Source: Pseudo-nitzschia pungens (lineage: Eukaryota; Bacillariophyta; Bacillariophyceae; Bacillariales; Bacillariaceae). From it: a stretch of DNA of 64,000 nucleotides. Within the stretch, counting starts at the first letter, position 1. The number at the start of each line of letters is the position of its first letter. The stretch lies in the NCBI GenBank assembly GCA_037355855.1, contig CM074758.1, forward strand, positions 655,001-719,000, read 5' to 3'. Positions 54,459-64,000 of the stretch are shown here, piece by piece. The position numbers were made by a program, and so were the translations under genes. The notes under the pieces were generated by a model. That model was not told the origin of the DNA, ran no database searches, and saw nothing but the letters and a program-made list of their open reading frames with translations.

Positions 54459-55392
54459 GGTTGTTTCTACTGCATCCGTGCCTCCAGAACGATCAGAGAT
54501 CACTGCTATGCTGTATCAAGAACACGATCTAGTCTCGAGAGATGCTTATTCAGGCGCACCTCGTTGCACAAAGTGACAAGGAGATTAAGTTGTGAATAAA
54601 CCGATTGTCGATCGACGATTGACGATTGACGACAAAGGATTTTTTCCATTTTCCATCCGCTTGGGTTTTGATTGTGGACCGTTTACCTACCTTACCTACC
54701 AGGTAACGTACGGTAGCGTACGATCGTCGTTCGTCGCAGGTTGATTGTTTTTGTTGGCTACCGTACGAGTGAGACTTTTCGTGCGAGTAAAACGATGTGT
54801 TGGAGGTTTGCAGGAAACTGAGAGAGACTATTTCTCTGAAATTGTGAGTCGCAAATTTTAGGAACATGGTATACATTTCATACACGTAATACTGGTAATT
54901 AAAACTTAGTTCCCTCTCTCCCCGATTTGTCATCATCGGTTGACTTGTGCGAAAAAATTAGATTTTGTACTGTAGTTTCTAAGTGAGGCGAAAAATAATA
55001 GGCGAACCGAATTTTGGATCGCAAAGAAAGAGAGAGAGTCATCAAGTCTTATCCACACTTGTTGATACACTGCGAATGAGGCTCCCGGAGAAATAAATCA
55101 TTGCTAATCGCACCGTAGGTAATTTTAACGCGTAGGAATAGTACTAAGAAGTTGGCTCCATACATAACACTGCTGCTGTCCCGAATTTTTGTGGGTGCTC
55201 CTTGCGCTCTTTCATTCGGTGCCTGACTTTTCTCTTGGTAGGAATTCTACAGGGTTTCCTGTGTACCTAGATATTGTTAACCCAAGGTGCCTCTACCTTG
55301 GGATCAAGGCAGTTCGAGAGTGATTATTCCTACTATATCGAACGAAAACACGACAACAACGCAACCAATAAGATCCTATGGGTGAAATATAG
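54459..55392. other. intergenic region between divergent exportin-4 and an unknown gene
   Basis: Carries both promoters. A palindromic patch of TACC, GGTAACGTACGGTA and CGTACG motifs lies at 54683-54735. An 8-base perfect hairpin (CCCAAGGT, 6-base loop, ACCTTGGG) lies at 55281-55302, about 90 bases before the next start. No gene seen. Confidence 0.5.
55281..55302. other. short perfect hairpin upstream of a start codon
   Basis: Perfect 8-base inverted repeat with a 6-base loop, 90 bases upstream of the ATG at 55393, so probably in the 5' untranslated region. Function unknown. Confidence 0.4.
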
Positions 55393-58300
55393 ATGGCAAA
55401 TGCAAGTGGAACGACGGGGAAAGGTCAAGAAACCATGGAAAGGTCGGAAGCTACCGCTGGTCCCACGACAGGAGACGTACGGACGACTACTAAGTCCCCC
55501 GTAAGGCTGAACGTGGGAGAGGTCCGTCAAAAAGCAGGGTCAACAAGCACAAAAACGACAACAACGATGAGATCAACGGGTACTGTTGATGAAGCCACGC
55601 GGAGACCGTGTGGTCGGAGTGAAGTTGGTGACAAGAAACGCTCATCTGCGCCCCTGATGAAAAACAGTAGCGGCAGCACCGGTGCCGGGCGAGAGGGTGA
55701 AAAGATCGAAACGTCGTTGCCAAGTTCTTCTGCAAAAGTTACTGGGACATTGGGGATCCACTCGAAAATGCAAGCAGCAGGTGCTGCCAGCAGGGAAGTC
55801 ACAAAGTCTGCTCCATTAGCGCCGACTTCTTCACTCAAGGGGAAAAACGATGACGGTAACGATAGAGTCACATTCGACAAAAAACCGAACAAGCCTCTGG
55901 TTCCTGAAGCTGGTAGCGCGAGCCATGTTCGGAATCAAGGGAACCAATTAAAGCCTTCGGTGAATCCTTCAACTTTGTCGACGAAGAAGAAAAATAAAGC
56001 AACAACATCGTTGGTAGCCATGCCTCAACAAAAACCGTCCATGGCTACAACTACTTCATCTTCTAATCCAGTCGTGCAAAAGAAAAACATTGCCACCTCC
56101 TCCTCTTCTAACAATGCTTCAAAAACGCAGGTCCAAAGTCCCCCTGTTGGTGATGTGAACGAATCCATAATTTCTCTCGGGGATGAAGAACTTCAGAGAC
56201 AAAGAGTCCCATTGACAACAAAGTATAATCCATATATCTCCCATTCAGACACATCTTTAGCGGATGCTCGGCGTAGATTGGAAATTGCCTTGGATCAGAC
56301 TCGTCAACTCCGTGCTGCGTTTACGGAGCGAGTATATGGGAAATATCGTGTTTGTCTTCAACCACCTCCTCAGACCCAAGACATCATTAAAGCACTGAAA
56401 GATGATCCCGCCGGCATGCATAAAAAGATTGAATTGGAACTCAAACGAATCACGGATGAAAAGGCTTTGGAGAAGAAAGAATCTCAACAGGCCAGCACTA
56501 ATAGTGAGGCCGCTGCAGTCCCTCCACCATCGATACCATCCCCCTCCGATCGCACTGTGCACACTGTCATGGGAGGAAGTAGTACCAACGGCAACGTGGC
56601 TCCCACCGCCGCTTCGAGTGCCGAGAATGCAGAACAGTTTTTGTACGTCACTTCGGGTTTGAGCTTGATTATCTTACCAGAAGACGACACATCGAATATT
56701 AACGTGAGCATGTACCGAGAACGGTCGCCGGTGAATCCCCAAACGGGTCAACGTGTTCGAGGAATAAGCCCGGCGGCTGCAACATCTGGGAAGCTCATGT
56801 TAGAACGTGCCCGACAGGGAAAAGTCGCAAGGGCCGAAAGGATCAAAAGACTGCAGCAGAAATCTGATCACCCGGCTCACAACTTCTTTGATAGTTATTA
56901 CAAATCAAGCGTCTCCCAATTCAATACAACAGAAATAGAAGTGCCACCGGCACCACCCAAAACCTTGAAACCACCAGCTGCAAGCACTGCAAAGTGTGCA
57001 CCCTCGACATCACAGAAGACGAAGTCGAAGGTATCTGCCTTAAAATCACGTAGCTCCTCGAAATCGGTAGAAGGGAAGAAATTGACGGGTGTTAAACGTC
57101 CAGCGACCCCAAAACCTGCGACCAAAGTTCCTGCTGGTCAAACTGCAGCAGCTGCCAAGGCCATTCGTGCCCGAGTACAAACACAAATGACTCTTCAGAC
57201 ATTGCTGAATTTGAATCCTGTTCACGAGGAATTAAGGACCGACACAAAGTACTGCGCAGCCACGTTAGCTATGATGGAGTGCGGCGTTGGTACCTACCAA
57301 GGCCCAACAACTCAATACCATAAAAACACTCCTCATCGATTCAAACATCCATTTCCTGACTCGCTTGGTGGTCGTCGCCGCCCGGTGACCAGTGCTGGTG
57401 GTGTCGTTGATGCATCAAATGCAACAAATCTTCAACTGACATTACCTCCTATACCATCCGTAAAAGAGCGAAGGCGTTACAAGAAAATTGCGGTCAAATC
57501 TAGACCAGAAGCTGGAACAACCCGAGCAGCCATATCCATCCGAAAAATTTTGGATCAATTTACCCCCTCCGCAAACAAAGCTGCAGTCGCAATCGAATCC
57601 GATGAAACACAACAAAATCCTTTGCTTTGCCGTCCAAAAAAGCAGAGAAAGATATCAGAGATTGGCTTCGTTCGAGGCCTTTACCTCGATAGTTTAGAAG
57701 AAGGAAGAGCGAGGTCTGGTAGTATCGGCAGTGAGCCGAAGAAAAATGAAAGCATCGGTATTGATTCTACACTGACTTTAAATGTCCTGAAAGCGGTTGG
57801 ATTGATCAAATCTTCTGTTTCCAATGATAGCAAGTCGGAAAAGTCTTCGTTTCAAACAAGCTTGGCATCGTCGTTGTTCAAGGAAATTCCATCGACAGGC
57901 GTGGGGCCATACAGTGATTCAATTTCGACGTTGAAAGGATTAGAGCAAAAGCTTCTGAGTCAAAAGCAAAGTTTCACAGCTTCTTTTTGCGCTGACACTG
58001 ATGCGCTCGGCACTGAATACGTGGTAAAAGCTGAGCACACCGATGTGCGGAGTGACGATAGGAAAAGTGAGTTGCAACCAAAAACTTCGGCCCCGCTAGC
58101 TCTTCGAGGTGGTGGCAGTGGTAGTAAAACCGATGCAAAAGAATCAGTGAAGAGCCCCGATCGCAAATCTTCTGGTGGTGGATCCACGAACAAAAATTCA
58201 AAAGCAGGCAAATCGTCGAAAAGAAAATCGAGTGCTCCCAAAAAGCCAGCAATAAATGCGGCTGCAACCCAAGCAAATCTAATGCACCAGAATCTGATCC

Positions 58301-61300
58301 GCGAAGAGCGATTACAGCAGCAGCGATTGGCGTCGCTGCAGGCTCAAGGAGTAGCGCAACAGCACTCTGTGCAACTGCAAGCTCAACTTCAGACTGCCGA
58401 CCACTTCCGCCAAACAAATGCGTTGCAACTAGCGCATCAGTTACGATTGTCAAGGCTTCAGGCGCATGGACATTCTGGGGCTGGCGATCTTGCTGATTAC
58501 ATAGGTGGATTGCATCACTCGTCCCAAGCACAGGCCGCATATGGATGGTCCCCTGCATCTGCTGCGGCCGTAGCAGTTGCCAACTCAAACAACTTGGCCG
58601 CCTTGGGTCTCAATCCCAACGGAGTCATGCCTCTTACCGTTGAAGATCGAACAAGAGTTCTCTTCGCACGCGAACAGCAAAACCTGGCTGTGCGCGTAGC
58701 TGCAGCTCAACGCCAGCAACAAGCTCTACTGATGCGAGGAATGGCTGCCGTAGAAAACCCATTTGCGCAACCGGGATATCCTCATATTCCTGGACAGTTG
58801 CTGAATCCAACCGCTGCTGCAATCATTGCGCGTCAAGGTATGCAAAACCGAGCGCTCAATGCGAGTCCGAAGAAAACAAATCCAGAGAGTAACAATTTGT
58901 CTCAAAAAGCAAAGTTTGATTCGAAGGGTCCTCAGAAAGATATAGCTGCGGAACGGGATTTACTGAAGACGGGAACTTTAGAGAAAATCGAGAAAAAGAC
59001 TCAAAAGAGCGATACCATCCACCACCAAATCAAAGCTAAAGATAAAAAGGGAGATGGCGGTGAGTCAAATGGGAGTGCTAAGAAGAAAAGAAAAATTCCA
59101 CCAAACAAAGGCAACTCAAATAACAAACAAGAAAAGAGGAAACGCACCTCAAGTGTTGGGAAGAGTGACGATAGATCGAAGGAAACTTCTTCAGCGACAC
59201 ATTTACCGAAATCTCAGAGCGTGCCTCTCAAATCCAAATCATCTGAAAACAAGACACCAAGAGATACAACTCATGATGTCTCTGCACCTAGAGCATCAGG
59301 TCCAAATCAATCTGAAGCTGCATCATCCCAGGGTCGTAAAGAGGACCAACCACCAGTACCTATTATTGGTGCTGACATCCAAGAGGACCCTGAAAACAAT
59401 GTCCTCAGAACCCCAAAGGGTCTTCAATATTATGTTCCAGAAGCTCCACCTGGAATCTCAACCGATTTTGCAACAACGGTACTGGCTGGTCGATGTCATG
59501 AGGCCATCGGGGTTTCGGTATACAGAGATCTTGCCGTTGAGGGCCTTCGAGCCGTTAATTATATCACAGCAGTAGGGATGGCGGTACCAATCCCGAAAAC
59601 AGTCGTCATGAATCCGTTGAAAGATCGCATGAATGGTCTTGTTTTTAAGAATAGTAACGTCAGTAGTATGCCGGCATCTTCGCGAGAAATTATTGCTGCT
59701 GTAATCCTCCTTTGGCTTTGGCGAAATCAAGAAGGGTGCTTTCAACGAGCCTTTGCAAAGAGTGGCAGAATTGACGTTGATCCTGAGTGCAAGTGGTTTG
59801 TGAACGCTGCAATTAATAAAGCTGTCACCGCGTTGTCCAACGAAGTCATAGGGTCGACATCGAGGGCTAATGGTCTCACCACAGCGTTACTTGCTCATAA
59901 GACGAAGACTTCGACAGGGCTGAAAGGCACTCATGGAAAAGCGGAACAGGAGTCGTTGAAGATGACAACCACGAAGATTGACCTCTTAGCAGCGTCAGTT
60001 GTGAGCAAATCTCTAAACATGACGTTGGTATTGAATGAAGAGATGGTAAGCAAAACATGTGAAATCGCTCTATATCATTTTTTGTCGCAATCATCACGAG
60101 TACTTACATCATTTTTGTTCACTTGACCAGAACTCGGCTATACCACAATTTAACAACCTTGTTGACTACCTGGATGAATGTAGAAAACTAGCGTTGTTCG
60201 CCAAATCTCAAGAACGCGCATTATTGGCTGCTGTTGTTTCAAGAAAAGCAACAATGTCTTTGAGTTTCTCCCATGCGTATGTGAGTGCAATTGTTCGTGC
60301 CGGAGAAGCTCTGGGGCACGGGGCACTCTTTGAAGTAGTTCAAAATGAAAAGTGTGGTGTATCTACAATGATCCCGTATGATGTTTTCACGGATGAATCG
60401 GGAGCATGGGAAGATCCTTGTCGTCCAGCAACCGGATTCAACGAAGGACTCACGGGTGACGACTTGATGAGAAGAGCTCACACAAGGGCAATCATCCACA
60501 AATCGTTGAAGAAACTTCAGGATCGCCAGAACGTCAAGGGAGGCACACAAAGTTTTGGTCCTTACGTAGATAATAGTAGTCCTGCAACAACAAGCTCCGG
60601 TACAAAGGGTTCTTCGGGTGGTTCACGGACTGCCTCGAACAGGCGCCGCTCCTCCGTTTCCGAACCTTCCATACAACCTGGAAGTGGCTCGGCCGCAGCA
60701 ACAAGCTGGGCTTTGTACACGCCAAATCACCAGTGTCCACCCCTTCAATGGGACGCAAATGCGACTGATAATGCACCATATGGAAGGTATGATGAAAGCA
60801 CAAGACCGCGGTCCCTCTCATTGGCACAGGGTGCCGCCTTGTTAAGAAACTCGGGAAGAGGACAGCGTCGTCGTCGATCATCATCCACCGGTCCAGCTTC
60901 CGTGCAGAAAGGTCACACATCTCTCGAGAAATCGTCGAACAAAAAAGAAGTCAGCAAACCAAAAGCTGAAAAAGATCCAAGTACACGGGAAATTCCTTGG
61001 GAAGATGTCGCGGGGATATTCCAGAAAGTCGAACTTCCAGATTCGATGAAAGAGCAAAAGGAGAAAGAAGCCAAGATGTCGTCTAAAGAGCGTACTATTT
61101 TTGCTCCGATCGTCACAAGGCCGGGTTCGATACCTATCGTTAACGAAGCTGAATCCGACTCGGAAGAAAATCTGTCCGACGATGCTATCCTCGAAAATCA
61201 CCGAGTGGTGCTGGATAAAATGAAAGCTAGACTTTCCTCCTATATGGAGAGCAAGAAGAGAAGTAACCAAGATCGGCGTAAGAGTAGAGATAAATCAAGC

Positions 61301-61306
61301 AAATAA
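55393..61306 (+). CDS. large low-complexity protein of unknown function, two exons
   Basis: 1,942 residues; exons 55393-60045 and 60131-61306 (intron 85 bases, GTAAGC to GACCAG, phase 0). A stop codon lies directly before the ATG. Residues 1-~230 are Thr/Ser/Lys-rich and disordered. At about 295-345 is a helix-rich patch (SLADARRRLEIALDQTRQLR). A Gln/Ala/Leu-rich region lies at about 955-1160 (QQQRLASLQAQGVAQQHSVQ), typical of transcription or chromatin cofactors. The most ordered part, about residues 1350-1710, crosses the intron: TVLAGRCHEAIGVSVYRDLA, SREIIAAVILLWLWRNQEGC and SFSHAYVSAIVRAGEALGHG. The tail is basic and Ser-rich, with RRRSSV-type phosphorylation candidates. No known domain recognised. 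Nuclear location is a guess from basic clusters and the Gln tract. Confidence 0.75.
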
Positions 61307-63322
61307 AACTCTTTCACTTCTACCTCATGTAAAATCGTACCGAATAGATCTGGACTCGCAAGGCAACATCGTCACCCCTTGCCTACCGCTTGTTACAACT
61401 CGGTAGTTTTTTCTTTCTTCGGAATTTCACGTTCATTTTTTATCTTGGATGAAACATTAGTCAATCTCGATTTAACGGATATTCTTAAGCTAAAACCAAA
61501 TTGTGCATATTTTGGTTGCGGAGAATCTATCCGATTGAAATTCGAGCAAGTCACGAGTGCAAACTTTGCATACTTGTCGTCGCCAAGCCTTTATTCCGCT
61601 TTCCATAGGCCATACTTGTACCGTTATCAGTGATGAATGCACGAAACTGAATCGTCCTCGTTTTCCTCCTTGTACGACGGACCTTGAAGAAAGTCATGAC
61701 CAAAGATAGCAAAGTATCTGGAAGGCACGACGATTAGTAAGATGGATCGCAATCATAAAACTAAAATGACTGGGAGAATCTAAAAGGAAAGTGCAGATTC
61801 TTCATAATACGTTACCGCAATTGGGACGACGAACGAGAAACAAACTCGTGTTGGACCTAGCAACAAAACATCAGTGAAAGAAACAATTCCAAAATTAGCA
61901 AACATGATGCAGTGTTGTTCTAACATACCTTTATTGGTGATCGATGAGCGCAATAGGTGTTGTCGAAGTAAATGGGAACGCTGATTGTGTGATGTTACGA
62001 CACCTGTTGTTCTTTCTACAATGGTTTTCGTTTATGTTACTGTTTTCATACCGGTAGTGAATAATTACGATATCAGAGTTTGCATCAGTCCTTGGAGCAA
62101 GTCGTGACTGACAAGTCCCACGAGAGCAACACCATGCGCGACTCAATGGCAATAGCCCCTTCATTATTACGAAGGACCTACCGTAAAAGTAAGGTTACGT
62201 CTGTTGTTTCATTGTTATTTTTTCACTAGAGCGGCAAAATACACGTACGGGAGTTCAGGTTGCACTAGTTATCATAAAATTGCCCTCGCGTGACGGCTGA
62301 CAAAATCATCCCGGTACGGGACGAAGTGATACAAAGCATCACACACGGGGCATAGATTGAAAGGAGATTCTACTGCATCATTTTGTCTGTATCAGCGATC
62401 AGTTGTTTGGTGCCAATATGTATTTTCTTGGGTATGTGTGAGGGTAATGTTTGAAATCGAGGCTACTATGATATACTTGTACCACTACCAAATGAATCTT
62501 GGGCTTACAATGAGTTTTACTATTGAGCATCTGACCATATCAGGAACTGTTCGTTGTCACGGAGGTCATTGAATGAGTAAGTGGTAATTACTATTGACAC
62601 AGGCGTAGACAACTTGCATACAAATTTCAGTTGAAGAGATCAGCTGAAGAGATCATGATTTGTCTCTTTTTAATGAATTCATCTCATTGTAAAAGCAAGC
62701 TTGTGGGACACAACATCCTTTCTGTACTACAATTCCTGGGCTGAGGAGTTATTATTTGAATATCATTGGAACAACAAAAATTGTCAATTCAGGCAAGCAC
62801 GCGTATTGATGAAGTCTGTCAAAGCAAATTCTTGGCAATTGATATATCAAGACTGGACAACATTTTTTCCATTATTTTATGTAATGTCGTTAGTCCTCAT
62901 CAATTATTCATTCCCCATACCATCATTGGAACATGATCCCCTTCTTTGTGGTTTCTTTTCCTATCATGGATGAATTAGTCATGTCATATGCCAGCGGATC
63001 TAATCTAACAGGTAAACTAATAAGCCTTGTTTGATTGTAGTGGTCTATGTTATCATCCATAATATTGGTCAATACTTCTATTCCTCAGTGAAAAACCTTG
63101 TTCGCCTTGTCTGTGGCAAGTAGTAGTACGACTACGGGAAGTGCGGAAAATTCTTTAGCTATGTACAGAATAGTCATTCGTCGATTGCTTTTCTTTATTC
63201 CTTTATCTAGAAAGGCTACAAAATCTAACCCTCCATGAGTCGATTAGCTCAGAAAATCACAAAGGCGAAAGCTCTTTTTTCTGGTGTACAGTGTTCAGCC
63301 ATATTGGGGCTTCACTACATGG
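61307..63322. other. spacer between convergent genes
   Basis: About 2 kb, AT-rich. CATACCGGTAGTG (62047-62059) and ACCTACCGTAAAAGTAAGGTTACG (about 62177-62200, same dispersed motif) are present. A 90-codon frame at 62701-62973 is AT-driven and not protein-like. No gene seen. Confidence 0.5.
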
Positions 63323-64000
63323 CTATCTCTTTGACTTCTCCAACATGGTTGCCAGTTCTTCACTGATAGCCGTGACCTCGTTCAATTCTCTTTCGATTCT
63401 TTGTTTCTCTCTTACTGTCGCTGCTAACGTCTTTTGGAGTGAGAGACTCGTCGCGTGCGATTCCTCATATTTCGTCTTAATTATCCTCTCAGCATCCCTG
63501 AATCGATCCAATTCAACTTGGTGGACCTTCTGTGCTCGAATCAGGTTCGCTTCTTTCGTTGCGAGTGCTGTATTGGTAAAAGAAGAAAGAAAAGTTCGAT
63601 GTGAATCGGTGTATATGAATATTCAAGTCATGACGTCTCCCTCGAGCTAAATTTCACTTACCAGCTCTGCATTGTGCCAATTCATCTCGAAGATCTGCAT
63701 GTTGTCCATCGTGCCTCCTACTCATCTCTTCCAATTCTTTGGTTGCAAAGCGCAAGTCTCTTTCGAGCACTGATATTTTTGATTGGGCATTGTCAAGCTC
63801 TCTTTTCAGTGCTTGATAAATCTCCTGTCTTTCGGCAAGTTGTCCTTCTGCAAGTGCGATCATTTCTTCTCGAGCTTCGTTGCATGCATCTTCTCTCAGG
63901 GCGATTTGATCCTCCATTTCCCTATTATGTTGTGCAATGAGCTCGACGATCCTCATCTGACTCTCCTCATTCGAAGCATTGATAACTTCAACATCACCAC
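63323..64000 (-). CDS. coiled-coil protein, 3' part (5' end outside window)
   Basis: C-terminal part of a gene entering from the right edge. Exons seen: 63662-64000 (open to the edge) and 63323-63567, intron 94 bases (donor GTAAGT, acceptor ATACAG, phase 1). About 194 residues are visible, almost all heptad-like: REMEDQIALREDACNEAREE, KRELDNAQSKISVLERDLRF and LQKTLAATVREKQRIERELN, ending LEKSKR. No globular domain is visible, so it may belong to a structural, motor-associated or centrosomal protein; the family cannot be named from this part. Confidence 0.7.

Noticed and set aside
62701..62973. 90-codon frame resembling a membrane peptide
   Set aside because: AT-rich, isolated, with no start context or recognisable family; probably chance.

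Overview
The window is nuclear DNA from a photosynthetic stramenopile, most likely a pennate diatom. This is inferred from several things seen together: short GT-AG introns (about 85-305 bases) in otherwise compact genes; a secreted Thr/Pro-rich repeat protein; a membrane leucine-rich-repeat protein with the N-terminal cap common in diatoms; a plastid-type MsrA-like enzyme with a Tat-like lumen signal; and long low-complexity stretches inside conserved proteins. No rRNA, tRNA, CRISPR array, prophage or complete transposon was seen.

Layout, left to right: 3' part of UBR4 (+); three-exon scramblase-like gene (-); repeat-rich spacer with two 95-base MITE-like elements; PT-repeat wall/surface protein (+); prefoldin subunit 4 (-); SIN3 corepressor (+); glutaredoxin (-); AP-4 epsilon adaptin (+); a frame-broken hypothetical gene (-); ECHDC3-like enoyl-CoA hydratase (+); SAYSvFN protein (-) divergent from a TMEM97/EXPERA protein (+); four-exon mitochondrial carrier (-); four-exon SUMO protease of the Ulp/SENP class (-); myristoylation-signal protein (+); Cys-rich protein (+); LRR membrane protein (-); MsrA-like protein (-) divergent from V-ATPase subunit F (+); exportin-4 (-); a 1,942-residue protein of unknown function (+); 3' part of a coiled-coil gene (-). 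Strands mostly alternate, so genes tend to meet tail to tail. The genes are mainly housekeeping and unrelated: protein quality control (UBR4, prefoldin, SAYSvFN, SUMO protease), trafficking (AP-4, exportin-4, V-ATPase), chromatin (SIN3), redox (glutaredoxin, MsrA) and mitochondrial metabolism (carrier, hydratase).

The most unusual signal is a set of reading-frame breaks. Conserved or clearly coding genes (UBR4, AP-4 epsilon, TMEM97-like, MsrA-like, the hypothetical gene at 26.2-26.8 kb twice, and perhaps the gene at 41-42 kb) each need exactly one base skipped, always at a short G/C run. Uncorrected insertions in the assembly are the simplest explanation; +1 recoding is the alternative to exclude. 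Other observations are the MITE pair, a motif built on TACCGGTA and GTAAG scattered through spacers, a 13-base micro-exon and a start codon isolated on its own exon.
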